Part shown: in pieces, positions 1-11,220 of the stretch
Position numbering within the stretch: the first letter of the stretch is position 1
Layout of the letters: each line of letters starts with the position of its first letter
Assembly (NCBI GenBank): GCA_016711295.1
Contig: JADJTE010000031.1
Coordinates: forward strand, 1-64,000
Direction of reading: 5' to 3'
Length of the DNA: 64,000 nucleotides
Origin: Sphingobacteriales bacterium
Lineage (GTDB): Bacteria > Bacteroidota > Bacteroidia > Chitinophagales > UBA2359
Made by a program: the position numbers and the translations under genes
The notes under the pieces: model-generated
The model's database searches: none
What the model was told of the DNA's origin: nothing
The model's input: the letters and a program-made list of their open reading frames with translations, nothing else

Positions 1-3000
1 TGGCTGTACTTCGAAGCGATGCGGTTACGGTGACGGTTGAGGCTGCACCGATGGCGGGCGGCGATGCGACTGCCAGCGTATGCAACGACAATACAGAGGG
101 CATGGGTGCGGTAGATTTATCGACTTTGGTCGGCGTATCCAGGCGGCGTGTTCAGTGCTGTTGGCGGCGCACCCGCTTTGTCGGGCACGTTTTGACAGCA
201 ACGGCTTGGCGTTGGGCGATTATGTCTGAATACACGGTATCGGGCGGCGGGCTGCCCCGACTGATATAGCCCCTGATTACGATTAGCGTGACGGATTGCG
301 CCCTTTGTCGGAATCCACCGGCCGCGGGCTTTGCTTATTTGGACAATACTTATTGTTTGGGCGAAAGTCTTGACGGCAACGGTGACCTTAGACGCAGGCG
401 CGACGGCAGGCACATACAGTGCTGTTCCTGCGAGCTTGGTGATAGATGCAGCTACGGGCGCGATGAACATCGCTGCACGCAAGTTCGGCGACATACGGTG
501 ACGAATTTTGCTTTAGCGGCATCGAAACTGTCCATCGGCCGAGTGCAACGACAGACGCCTATCAGCCCTGCCTGCCCTTAGCAGATGCAGGCGCAGATAT
601 TTCAAATTTGTTCGAGGGCGAAACAGCAAGCCTAGTGCAAGCGGTGAACATCTTATGCTTGCAGGATAATGGCGCGGGTAGGTTCTCCCATCGGCGGTGA
701 TCCTTTATCTACGACTACCTACACGGTGACGGTGACAAGATACGATGGCTGTACTTCGAGCAGATGCAGTTACGGTGACAGTTGAGGCTGCACCGATAGC
801 GGGCGGCGGTCCGACTGCCAGCGTATACAGCGGCAATACAGAGGAGCACGGTGCGAGTAGATTTATCGACTTTGGTCGGCGTATCGGGCGGCGTGTTCAG
901 TGCTGTTGGCGGCGCACCCGCTTTCGCCGGGCGAAGTTTTGAGGCGACCGCTTGGGCGAGTATGTCTATGAATCCACGGTATCGGGCGGCGGGCTTTGCC
1001 CCGACGATATAGCCCTGATTACGATTAGCGTGACGGATTGCGCCCTTTGTCCGAATCCGTCGACTGCGAACTTTGCTTATTTGGACAATACTTATTGTTT
1101 GGGCGAAGTCTTGACGGCAACGGTGAGCTTAGACGCGGGCGCGACGGCAGGCGCCTGGTGCTGTTCCTGCGGGCTTGGTGATAGATGCAGCTACGGGCGC
1201 GATGAACTATCGCTGCAAGTTCGGCGGGCGTTTATGCGGTGACGAATTTTGTAGCGGCATCGGGGCCCCTGTCCATCGGCGGGGTGCAACATTGAGCCTT
1301 ACCGCTCAATGCCCTGCCCTTAGCGGATGCAGGTTTAGACCTTTCAATTTTGTTCGGGCGAAACGGTAAGCCTAAGTGCAAGCGGTGGAACGTCTTATGC
1401 GCAGGATAATGGCGCGGGGTAGGTTCTCCCGTATCGGTGAGTCGCTTTATCTACGACTACCTACACGGTGACGGTGACAGATGCAAATGGCTGTACTTCG
1501 AGCGATTACGGTTACGGTGACGGTTGAAACAACGCCCGACAACGGGCGGCGATGCGACTGCCAGCGTATGCAACGACAATACAGGAGCACGGGCGCGGTA
1601 GATTTATATCGAGCTTTGGTCGGTGTATCGGGCGGCGTGTTCAGTGCACAGGCTGCGCACCCGCTTTGTCGGGCTACGAGTTTTGGGGGCAACGGCGAAA
1701 GCCCCAGGCGATTGTAATGCTGATGAATTACACGGTATCGGGCGGCGGGCTTTGCCCCGACGAGTATAGCCCCTGATTACGATTAGCGTGACGGATTGCG
1801 CCCTTTGTCCGAATCCGTCGACACGGGCTTTGCTTATTTGGACAATACTTGTATTGTTTGGGCGAAGTCTCTACGGCAACAGTGAGCTTAGACGCGGGGG
1901 CGACGGCGGGGGCATACAGTGCTGTTCCATCGGGCTTGGTGATGAATGCGGCTACTGGCGCGATGAACATCGCTGCAAGTGCTGCGGGCGTTTATACGGT
2001 GACGAATTTTGTAGCGGCATCGGGAGGCCTGTCCATCGGCGAGTGCAACGACGAACGCCCCACCATCGGTACTTTACTTATGGCAGATGCAGGCGCAGAT
2101 ATTTCAATTTGTTCGGGCGAAACGGCAAGCACAAATTGCAAGCGTGATTGGAACGTCTTATGCTTGGGATAATGGCGCGGGTGTAGGTTCTCCCGTATCG
2201 GTGAGTCCTTTATCTACAACTACCTATACGGTTACGATGGCGATGCAAATGGCTGTACGTCTCTTGATGCTGTGACGGTTACGGTTGAGACTGGCCGCGA
2301 CCGCGGGCAGCGATGCGACTGCCAGTGTATGCAACGACAATACAGGGGCACGGTGCTGGGATTTATCGACTTTGGTCGGCGTATCCCGGGCGGCGTGTTC
2401 AGTGCTGTTGGCGGCGCACCCGCTTTGTCGAGAGCACGGTTTTGAGAGCAACAGCTTGGTCTTGAGCGATTATGTCTATGAATCCACGGTATCGGGCAGG
2501 ACTTTGCCCTGACAAGATAGCCCTGATTACGATTAGCGTGACGGATTGCGCCTTTGTCCGAATCCGTCGTTGCAGACTTTGCTTATTTGGACAATACTTA
2601 TTGTTTGAGCGAAGTCTCTACGGCAACAGTAATTTTAGACGCGGGGGGCGACGGCGGGGCATACAGTGCTGTTCCTTCGGGCTTGGTGATAGATGCGGCT
2701 ACTGGCGCGATGGGCAGCCATCGCTGCAAGTGCTGCGGGCGTTTTATACGGTGACGAATTTTGTAGCGGCATCGGGGCTGTCCATCGGCGAGTGCAACGA
2801 CGAGCCTTACCATCAATGCCCTGCCCTTACCTAGATGCAGGCGCAGATATTTCAATTTGTTCAGGGCGAAACAGCAAGCCTAAGTGCAAGCGGTGGAACG
2901 TCTTATGCTTGGGATAATGGCGCGGGTATGGGTTCTCCCGTATCAATTGAGTCCTATATCTACCCAACTACCTATACGGTTACGGTAAGCGATGCAAATG

Positions 3001-3300
3001 GCTGTACGTCTCTTGATGCTACGACGGTTACGGTCAAGACAGCATCGACGCGGACGGCGATGAGACTGCGAGTGTAACGCAACGACAATACAGGGGACGC
3101 GAGGGGTGCGGTAGAGTTATCGACTTTGGTCGGCGTATCCGGGCGGCAGTTCAGTGCCACGGGCGGCGCACCCGCTTTGTCGGGCACACGGTTTGAGGGC
3201 AACGGCAGCGTGGGCGATTATGTCTATGAATACACACGGTATCGGGCGGCGGACTTTGTCCCGACGATGACGCCCTATCAAGATTAGCGTGACGGATTGC
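1..3300 (+). repeat. Tandem ~745-bp coding repeats (four full copies plus a partial fifth)
   Basis: The phrase ggctgtac followed by tcgagc/tctcttgatgc and a gttacggt stretch recurs at about 2, 745, 1488, 2248 and 2999, giving a period of about 745 bp (roughly 248 residues). Every unit repeats the same order: VTVEAAP, SVCNDNTG, LSTLVGVS, ITISVTDCALC, YLDNTYCLGE, GLVIDAATGAMN, LSIGECNDE, ISICSGET. Copies differ mainly by indels. Confidence 0.85.
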
Positions 3301-4101
3301 ATTGCGAGTAACCCATGTACTGCCGCTTTTACCCGTTGTTATTAGTGGAGACATATTGATATGTGCAGGCGACCCAATACCTACGCTCTTAGTAACCGCA
3401 GCAAGCGGTACGATGGTCAATTGGTATAATACACCGACAAACGGCACTGCTATTACTACGGGTTGGTCATTTACGACTACACAAGCAGGAATTTACTATG
3501 CAGAAGCAGTTAGTGTTGATGTCTACTTGTCGAAGCGGGCGCGTAGCCGTAGAATTGAGCATAGACGGGGTGACAGTAAATGCCGTAGTAGATGCATCGG
3601 GTGCTGCTATACCCCGAAGGCACAACCGTAAGTTAGCAGCATTGCTCGAGCCTTGACGGTGCATTGGAGTTACCAATGGTCACGACGACGTTTGAGTTGT
3701 AACACATCACAGCAATCGGTTGCCACACCCGACACCGCTACCACATATACCGTAGTAATGACTGATGAATATGGTTGTACGGCTACGGCTACGGTGGTGG
3801 TAGAGTGATACAAGCCTTAGAGAAATAATACGTTGCGCCTACTGCTTTTTCGCCCAATGGCGACGGACAAAACGATATGTTCTTAGTAAGTGCTTGCATC
3901 GGATATCAAAGAGGTTGAAATGCACTTGTATAATCGTTGGGGCAATGAAGTGTTTAACCTCCAACCGATAATCTAAATGATGGTTGGGATGGTAGATACC
4001 GCTTGGATTGCGAGATAGGGGTATATGCCTACTATATCTACGTGACTTTTGATGATGGCGAAACCATGCTATTGAGTGGTAACGTTACTCTGGTTAGATA
4101 G
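1..4101 (+). pseudogene. 3' part of a giant T9SS-exported repeat protein with gliding-motility C-terminal domain (frameshifted)
   Basis: No single frame is open, but conceptual joining of all three forward frames gives one continuous extracellular protein. From 1 to about 3300 it consists of Ig/SprB-like units with motifs such as TVTVSDANGCTS, AGADISICSGETASL and YAWDNGAG. Around 3340-3480 comes a distinct domain (GDILICAGDPIPTL, then WYNTPTNG). From about 3836 the APTAFSPNGDGQND start and the NRWGNEVF motif mark a CHU_C-type gliding-motility-associated C-terminal domain, which in Bacteroidota directs type IX secretion and surface attachment. The stop is at 4099-4101. The 5' end lies outside the window. 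Breaks occur roughly every 50-100 bases, so either the locus has decayed or the consensus is poor here; I favour poor consensus because domain order and spacing are preserved. Adhesin/surface function is inferred from family knowledge. Confidence 0.75.
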
Positions 4102-4130
4102 GCAGAGGTAAATTTTTCGTTAAATGCTAT

Positions 4131-4162
4131 TTGGCGCGACGGCTGCAAAGTTGTCGCGCCAA
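4131..4162 (+). terminator. Hairpin after the giant repeat protein
   Basis: Perfect 10-bp stem TTGGCGCGAC / GTCGCGCCAA with a 12-nt loop, 30 bases after the stop codon at 4101. No clear U-tract follows, so it could be an RNA-stabilising hairpin rather than an intrinsic terminator. Confidence 0.5.
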
Positions 4163-4178
4163 ACTTCTAGCAGCTTTA

Positions 4179-4210
4179 TTTGCCTCCGTTATGAGGAATA
4201 GCTATCTTTG
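4179..4210 (+). promoter_or_regulatory. Bacteroidota-type promoter (TTTG-N20-TATCTTTG)
   Basis: TTTG at 4179-4182 and TATCTTTG at 4203-4210 with exactly 20 bases between them match the -33/-7 consensus of the Bacteroidota primary sigma factor. It would drive the small membrane protein and probably the TonB-dependent receptor downstream. Confidence 0.55.
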
Positions 4211-4251
4211 CCGAGTATTTAGAGACAATATAATTTTAGATAATATTTGTT

Positions 4252-4560
4252 TTGGTTTATGTTGTTGTTTCGCTCTACTCGGCTATATGTTTTCTGATAG
4301 TCGTTGCTTGGCAAAGCGGCGGCTACTACATAGCATTTGAGATGGCGCGTACTACTGCACGCTCAACAATGCGAGGCGCATATAGCCAACAAACGATACG
4401 ACCTCAAATCATTGCAAGTAGTGGAGATATCCTTGCATGAAAAGACTAAATACTGGCATTTTTATCACGATGAATATGTTATTGATGGCAAATTATATGA
4501 TGTAGTAGCTTCTGATTACCATTCCTGAGTGTGCAGTAGTACGCCTCACGTGTTGCATGA
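4252..4560 (+). pseudogene. Small conserved membrane protein upstream of a TonB-dependent receptor (frameshifted)
   Basis: Two overlapping frames join into one short protein. It has an N-terminal hydrophobic segment (VVVSLYSAICFLIVVAW), then a basic amphipathic stretch, then a soluble tail with the YWHFYHDEYVIDGKLYDVV motif. This layout (one membrane segment and a W/F..D.EY..dGK.YDVV tail) is a hypothetical protein I know from next to TonB-dependent receptors in Bacteroidota; its function is not established. A good promoter lies 42-73 bases upstream and the receptor gene follows about 0.7 kb later, so co-expression in metal/haem uptake is plausible but inferred. The break near 4340-4440 and the uncertain 3' end are probably sequence errors. 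Confidence 0.45.
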
Positions 4561-5239
4561 TGCCTGAGCAGAAGGTATTTACGAAAATCTATACAGCTAT
4601 TTCAAGCCCGTAGATTCTCCTATTGGGGCAAAAAGCGAACCAATTAGTACAATATTTATCGTTAAAATATATTGCTTCGATGGTGGTAGGCTTGCCTCTG
4701 CCTATATTTGTGGCAATTGATGCGCTTTGTACCGTTGCCCAATAAGCGTTTAGCTACCTTTGTGAGCATAGATTTGGGCAGCGATAGCCCTCACGCCATG
4801 GCGACTTGTTTTAGAAGTGGTTTTGAGTTTGTAATACAGCGTATCGTATCCTGCGGCTGCCCGATGGCATTACCGCTGCTAAGAGCTATGAATAGACTTT
4901 AACCTTGTATAGGATTTGAGTTTATTGAACTATCGATAATACCAATTTAGTATATCGCGTATGTTTTTCATGCAGCTAAATGTTTATGATTTGGCTCTGC
5001 GTATGCTTTACAACTACAAGACAAGCAAACCTTTTCTCTTTTTAATGAAAAAGGTTGCCACCCGACTGTCTAAGGCATTTGTTGGCAATAAAGCATAGTT
5101 TCGGCAGCAATAAAAGCAGCCCGGATAATGCTTTGTAAATGGTATTACACGTCACTCGTGGCATTGGATTAAACGGGAATCTTGCCGTATTGGATGTTGT
5201 ATGTGTATTTGTTTTTAACTATAATTATTTATTTTTCTT
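4561..5239 (+). other. Poorly resolved stretch, possible remnant of one more small gene
   Basis: Only short disconnected open stretches are present. One at 4708-4902 contains LPNKRLATFVSIDLGSDSPHA, which reads like coding sequence but which I cannot assign. The surrounding sequence has the same high indel density as the first 7.6 kb, so a small gene of the TonB cluster may be hidden here. Confidence 0.3.
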
Positions 5240-7489
5240 TTTTATTGTGAATATTTCATCATTTTTTATATTTGACCCTATTGTGGTCGATTTTATGCAA
5301 TGCCCCTTTGCTATGGGCACAAGATAGCGATGCAGATACCTTATTGTTGGACGGGTGACGATAGCCGTAACAAAGTTTGCAGACAACAAACTTAATGTCC
5401 CCAACTCAAGTACAAGTGATTGGCAAACGCAGGATAGCATTTCAGAACACCCAGACAACAGCCGATTTATTGTCAAATGCGGGTGCTGCTTTTGTTCAAA
5501 GAGCCAAGCAGGTGGCGGAAGCCCTATTTTGCGTGGTTTTGAAGCTAATAAAGTATTGATTGTTGTTGATGATGTGCGCATGAATAACGCTATTTTTAAA
5601 TTAGTTCTGCAAAATATCTTGCGTGTAGATAATAATGTACTCGAACGTGCCGAGGTAGTTTATGGTACGGGGTCGCTCGTATATGAAATTGGTCTTAGGA
5701 GGCGTGATGCACTTTCACCTTACAGCCAAAAATTAAACCTCGACGGAGGTATGAAGGCATCAGGTGGGGCTATGTTGCGCTACGGAACGACGAACAACGA
5801 AATGACCCAGGCATGCCCGTATTAATTTGGGTGGTTCAAAATTTGCTTCGCTCACGGGGTGTTACATTTAGCAAGTTTGGCGATTTGCGCCCCAAGGCGC
5901 GAGCGAAAACCCATTTTGCGATACCTGCTTATTAGTATGGCAACGCCCCTTATATGTCGAGACAATTAATGGCGTAGATACCGTTATGACCAACGACAAC
6001 CCCGCAGTACAAGGTATTTACGGGCTATCAGCAAGCGAACTTGTTGCAAAAGTTTCGCTATCAGGCGAGCGATGACGTATCACATGCCTTATCGCTGCAA
6101 TATAGCAACCTGGGTGACGTGCCGCGCTACGACCGTCTGGCTGAGATGTCGGGCGGATTACCGCGTTTTGCCGAATGGTATTACGGTCACGAAACATAAG
6201 CTTGTCGGCGAGCTACCAATTGCGCACGACCAAGGCTACTGCCCTACACGATGAAATGGCATTGACGGCTGCCTATCAATTGTTTAAAGAGAGCCGCCAC
6301 TCGCGCCGCCGCAATCGAACGCAGACACGACATCAGTACGAAACGGTGAATGCTATTACGTTGAACGCCGATTTGGTCAAACGCTTGGGGGCACACCGCT
6401 TGCAATATGGCGTTGAAGCAGTGTATAATACCGTGGGTTCGGAGGCTAATTTTACTACTCCTGCTGACCCCGACGCTGCTCCCGAACCCGCCGACACGCG
6501 CTATCCGAGCGGTGGCAGCGCGACAGGAACGCATCTGCCTATCTGTCTGACCGTTGGGCAGTTAATCAAAATTTTGATGTACTTGCAGGTATTCGATTCA
6601 ATTATGCCTCGCTAAAAAGGTATTTTTGATGATAAAACATTTTTCAACTTCCCATTTGATGAGGCAAGCCAGAAAAATAGTGCTTTGGTGGGCAATTTGG
6701 GTGTGAATTATCATACCAATAACGGATTAAGAGTGGGTGCAACCCTAAGCGCGGGCTACCACCGCCGAATATTGATGACTTGGCGAAAGTATTTGATAGC
6801 TCGGTGGGCGCGATTCTGAATTGGGCATATTAGTAGTACCTAACCTGATTTAAGCCCTGAAAAAACGATAAATTACGAGTTGAACATCGAAAAAAGCATT
6901 TGCGCGTCGCAGTCATGTAGGAGCTTACAAGTTTTTACCCAATTGGACGATGCTTTGGTATTAGCACCTTCTACCTTTAATGGCGCATCGGAGATATTAT
7001 ACGATGGACAATTGGCGGCAGTATATAGCACCCAAAACCGCGATAAAGCTAATATTTATGGCATTTCGGGGTCATTGGCAGCAGGGATAGGCAATTACTG
7101 GGTTGTATCGGCGCGTGCTGCCTATACTTATGGCGACGTGGTTACGGATAGCCTCAATACACCCTTAGACCATATTGCCCCCTTGTTTGGTAGGGTAGGG
7201 ATAGCCTATGAGCGTCCGCGTTGGCAGGCTGATTTTTATGCCCTATTCAACGGAGCAAAAACATGAGACCGCTACCGCTTAGATGGCGAAGACAACTTGA
7301 AGATGCCACACCTAACGGTTTGCCCGCTTGGTTTTACGCTCAATCTAAAAAGCATCATACCAAGTAACTGACTTTTGACTATCCAAGCAGGTGTCGAAAA
7401 CTTGTTGAGATACCAACTATCGCGTTTTTGCCTCTGGCACCAGCTCGTCCCGGACGCAATATTTTGCTGGCATTACGCGCCAATTCTAA
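5240..7489 (+). pseudogene. TonB-dependent outer-membrane receptor, haem/haemoglobin-receptor-like (frameshifted)
   Basis: Joined frames give a receptor of about 745 residues, normal for the family. A signal peptide ends LCNAPLLWAQ near 5320. The plug domain shows VQVIGKRRIAFQNTQTTADL, GGGSPILRGFEANKVLIV, VDDVRMNNAIF and LERAEVVYGTGSLVYG (5390-5710), the pattern of the Bacteroidota haem/haemoglobin receptor subgroup. Barrel strands follow (for example GRVGIAYERPRWQADFYALF near 7190-7250), and the protein ends YFAGITRQF-stop at 7487-7489, the terminal aromatic expected for beta-barrel assembly. It would import a ligand across the outer membrane using TonB energy; haem as ligand is inference. 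Many breaks between 5390 and 7400 suggest consensus errors. Confidence 0.75.
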
Positions 7490-7628
7490 GCGTTACGAGT
7501 GCGAATACTAGATACACCCCTTCTGTTTCCGCCATAATTTGTCGAGACCAAACCTATCAATATCCTTGCAAGGCAGATGGGTAAAGGCAAAAGCGGAGAA
7601 ATATTGGGAATAATTTTTTAAAGAAAAA

Positions 7629-7659
7629 CGGCACTTAGGCTGGACAAACCTAAGTGCCG
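7629..7659. terminator. Bidirectional intrinsic terminator
   Basis: Perfect 11-bp stem CGGCACTTAGG / CCTAAGTGCCG with a 9-nt loop between the converging receptor and SH3-like genes. A T-run (7673-7679) lies to the right and an A-rich run (7621-7628) to the left, so it can serve both strands. Confidence 0.8.
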
Positions 7660-7677
7660 AAATTTGCGTCTATTTTT

Positions 7678-8660
7678 TTAATCGCCGCTGCCTACCCAAG
7701 TGCTGATATACCACTTATCTAAGGAGTGCGTAATATGCAGGCGTAACCCGCGCGGGTTCCAAGCCACCAACCAATTGACATAGCCCTTTACGCGCCCGTC
7801 TAACGAACTTACTTTATACCAATCGCGTTCGCCTCTGCCGCTTACGCCTTTGAGTGCCTCTTTTTGCGAAGGTAGCACCGATGCGGTATAATCGACCTTG
7901 ACCAATTCTTGGCTAAATTTGGCAATGACAGGTGCTTTCAAATCGGGCTTGGAGCGCACATTGGCGCGGTCGCTCGTCACAGCCAATACATCGGCATACA
8001 TTAGGGCGGGGTCGATATCTATATTGCAAACATGCGGAAAATCCATTCTTCTTGGCTCAACTCGTTGGTGGCGGGGTTGCGGTAGTGTGTGCCACCTATT
8101 TTTAGGGCTTTTTCTAAATACAACCATAGCGGCGAGTCGGGATTACCTATGCGCCAAGTTTGCATAAAAGCTGTCTTGCCATAATTATAGCCATCGGCTT
8201 CGCTAAACTTGATTTCGGGGTGTATGGCATCAGCAATAAAATCGGCATTTTTGGTTTTAACAGCGGCGAGGAGTTGTTTCACAAACAATTGCAAACTGGG
8301 GGTTTTCGCCATATCGTCGGGCGGCAATACTTTTATTTGCCAAACTGTATCTAATTGGTCAGCAAGAACGGGTGTAGAGGCTACGGGTTCGGTAAGCTCA
8401 GTGTTTGGCGTGCTCTTGTCTGCTGGTTGCGAGGGCAGTGCTACGGGTTGGCTACGCAAAATAAAAGCTACTTCGCGTCCATTATTTGCTGTCGAGCTAT
8501 CAATGCTTTTGTCTATCATCGGAGCATCTCCTGCATTGTCGGTAGATATGTTTGTTGGAGCAGGGGTATTATCGCCATAGACAAACTTGACTTGCGCCTG
8601 CGCAAGGGTAGAGCAGTTCAGAAGCGTGACGACGCAGTTTATAAGCAATAAGTTTTTCAT
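7678..8660 (-). CDS. Secreted protein with SH3-like domain (one frameshift)
   Basis: The start at 8660 gives MKNLLLINCVVTLLNCSTLAQAQ, a classical signal peptide; the open frame upstream of it has no such signal. The mature protein has a Ser/Thr/Pro-rich linker, a central alpha/beta part (LQLFVKQLLAAVKTKNADFI, residues about 120-190) resembling small stress-type domains, and a C-terminal bacterial SH3-like part (DRANVRSKPD, then WYKVSSLDGRVKGYVNWLVA). The frame changes at about 8021-8040 between WIFRMFAI and DIDPALMYADVL, so the gene is interrupted as written but the protein reads through. SH3-like domains typically bind cell-wall or peptide ligands; the actual role is unknown. It follows the MoxR-DUF58 pair on the same strand, 44 bases downstream. 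Confidence 0.65.
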
Positions 8661-8704
8661 TGATTGGGAGAGGTATAAAATAATATTTATATTTTTGTTG
8701 TATA

Positions 8705-9716
8705 TTATTTTCTTTTTCGGAACAAAGCCGTTAGAATGGGTATATAGGCTTGTTCGGTACTGAGTTGTAGGAGGTCGGCACCACATCGAGCAAAGGCATT
8801 TTTGCATTTCTCGCTCTGCTGCCTGAATGCATTTATTCCGGTAGGCGTGCAGCTAAATCGTCGAGTAGTATCGAGCCAAGCTATGGCTGGGTTTCGGCAT
8901 CTACTACGGGCAACAGACCGATATTGGGCAGGTTTTTTCGTGCGGGTCATATATTCTAATGCCGATAATATCGTGTTTCGAGCAGCTAAGTCGAGCGATT
9001 TTTCATAATCGTTGCTCATAAATCGGATAGCACAAACGCGATGCAGCGCCGTTTGATGCATTGCCAAAATATTGTAGGGCGGCATTGAGGTCGGTATATT
9101 GGGCAGTAGGTGGCGGCGGAGCAGCAAAAAAATGCTGCAACTGCTCGCGCCAAGTGATAGTTTTGCCTTGGGTGTTTGGTAGGTCGTGCTTATTAGAGGG
9201 CAACTTGGCATTTGGGGTAGCTGCGGCGGGCGGCTGCGGGTTGTCGGGTGCGCCGTAGGCATATTCGAGCAATTCGTGAATGATGCGCAATACGTGGCTG
9301 CGTCCTTTTTTGGGCGGTATAAACTTTTCAATATTTTGATGAAAAAAGATAACACCTACTTTATCGTTATTATGGGTAGCGGAAAACGCCAGAACTGCAC
9401 AGATTTCGGCAATCAATTCATTTTTGAGTTGTCCTACGGTGCCAAAAAATGCGGAGCGGCTAATATCTACCAAGAGCATAACGGTTAGCTCGCGTTCTTC
9501 TTCAAATAATTTGACGTAAGGAGTACCGAATCGGGCAGTTACGTTCCAATCTATAAATTTGATGTCGTCGCCTGGGTGATATTCGCGCACTTCGCTGAAC
9601 GACATACCACGCCCTTTGAAAGCGGTATGGTATTCGCCCGAAAAGAGATGGTCGGATATACTGCGGCTTTTAATTTCAATTCGGCGCACTTTTTTTAGCA
9701 ATTCGGCTCGGTTCAT
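8705..9716 (-). CDS. DUF58 domain protein (von Willebrand-type), partner of MoxR (frameshifted)
   Basis: The N-terminal 237 residues are intact and typical of DUF58: SGEYHTAFKGRGMSFSEVREY, HPGDDIKFIDWNVTARFGTP and VKLFEEERELTVMLLVDIS, the last containing a MIDAS-like DISRS of a vWA fold. A proline-rich insert (PPAAATPNAK and APPPPTAQY) follows. The C-terminal half reads in another frame from about 9010 (SNDYEKSLDLAAR, ARCGADLLQLST, FRKRK-stop at 8705), and parts of the middle need one or two more indels. DUF58 proteins are encoded beside MoxR ATPases and are thought to act as vWA partners in their chaperone/assembly function. The start is 8 bases after the moxR stop, consistent with an operon. 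Confidence 0.75.
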
Positions 9717-9724
9717 GGCTTAGA

Positions 9725-10718
9725 CTACGGCACTTTGATACGGTTTAATAGGTCGGTGAGGATGCTTTCGGCGGTTACATTGTCGGCTTCGGCTTCATAG
9801 GTGATGCCTATGCGGTGGCGCAATACGTCTTGGCACACGGCACGCACGTCTTCGGGAATAACGTAGCCGCGGCGTTTGATAAAGGCGTATGCTTTGGCGG
9901 CTAAGGCTAAATTGATGCTGGCGCGAGGCGAGCCGCCATAGCTGATATAATTGCGTAGGTGCGGCAAAGCCATATTGGTCGGGTTGTCGGGTAGCAAATA
10001 CGATGTCGAGGATATAGCGTTCAATTTTTTCGTCCATATATACCTCGCGCACTACTTCGCGGGCACTTAGTAGCGTGTTAGGTGTCAATACGGCACTTAT
10101 TTTGGCAAAAGATGGCTGCATATTGAGGCGCAAAATCTGCTGCTCTTCGGCGGGACTTGGGTAGCCTATCACCACTTTGAGCATAAAACGGTCTAATTGG
10201 GCTTCGGGCAGCGGGTAGGTGCCTTCTTGCTCTAAGGGGTTTTGCGTAGCCAATACCAAAAATGGTTCGTGCAATCGGTATGTCTCTTGTCCTATGGTCA
10301 CTTGGCGTTCTTGCATAGCTTCGAGCAGCGCACTTTGTACCTTGCCTGGGGCGCGATTGATTTCGTCTGCCAAAATAAAATTGGAGAAAATAGGTCCTTT
10401 TGACCAAAAAGTTTGGTTGGCAGGATTATATATCATCGTCCCGATGAGGTCGGCGGGCAGCAGGTCGGGCGTAAACTGAATGCGGCTAAATCCGGTATCG
10501 ACTGCTTGCGCTAAGGTTTTGATGGCTAAGGTCTTGGCTAATCCGGGCACGCCTTCCAACAAGATATGCCCCGACGAGAGCAAACCTATCAGCAGGCGTT
10601 CTATCATATATTTTTGCCCTACGATTACTTTGCCTATTTCAGTGGTCAATTGTTCGATAAATGCGCTTTCGTGATTGATGCGCTCGTTTAGGGCGGTTAA
10701 TTCGGCGGTGGTGGTCAT
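9725..10718 (-). CDS. MoxR-family AAA+ ATPase (one frameshift)
   Basis: Residues 1-250 are in one frame: Walker A GVPGLAKT at 56-63, Walker B ILADEINRAPGKVQ, the sensor region LATQNPLEQEGTYPLPEAQLD and arginine-finger DRFMLKV. The C-terminal lid domain continues in a second frame from about 9980 (LRNYISYGGSPRASINLALA, RRGYVIPEDV) to the stop at 9725-9727. Joined, the protein is about 330 residues, the usual MoxR length. MoxR ATPases act as chaperone-like motors with vWA proteins; the next gene is the DUF58 partner. A MITE copy lies 71 bases upstream of the start, inside or just beyond the promoter region. Confidence 0.85.
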
Positions 10719-10788
10719 GTGTATAATGGTATAAATTGGGTCAAGAGAAAAGGTTTGCGATTTACTTTTGTCATCATTGAGTTATTTT

Positions 10789-10890
10789 GTAACTATTTAG
10801 GGTATAGGGTTTTGGATATGGGGTAATGAGCAATACCTATCTAATAATACCTGACATCGCTGCATATTCCCCCTACAAGGCTAAATAGTG
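10789..10890 (+). repeat. MITE-like repeat, copy A
   Basis: Begins with the 12-bp terminal repeat GTAACTATTTAG (10789-10800) and ends CTAAATAGT (10881-10889) with the last three bases changed. The interior contains the family core GGTAATGAGCAATAC, CTAATAATACCTGACATCGC and CCCCTACAAGG. No target duplication is recognisable. Confidence 0.8.
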
Positions 10891-11220
10891 GTTTGATTTT
10901 TTAGTTTTATACACTTACTTTACAGGAGCGGTATTCTCGGGCTTGTGTCTATTAGATATTACCGATGTAATATGTTTATGTCACTTTAAAAACAAAATAT
11001 ATTAAATATTTTTTATAATTTATAATAAATCATTGATAATCAGTAAATTATATCTTGTATAAATTCCCCCTCTTTGAGGGGGTTAGGGGGGAGTTCTTGA
11101 ACTAATATCTCAATTATCTAACGCTATTTCCTAAGTCCTAACGCTTGGAAATGGATACACAGCAGACAAGATTAATACTTAAAACTTAAAAATCAAACCA
11201 AACCAATAGTTACGTTATTT
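10891..11220. other. AT-rich intergenic region with a G/C-run hairpin
   Basis: No gene seen. It holds TTGATAATCAGT (11033-11044), a motif also found in two other spacers of this window, and a short strong hairpin CCCCCTC-ttt-GAGGGGG at 11066-11082 followed by a gttaggggggag stretch, the form of a dispersed repeat common in Bacteroidota genomes. Confidence 0.5.
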
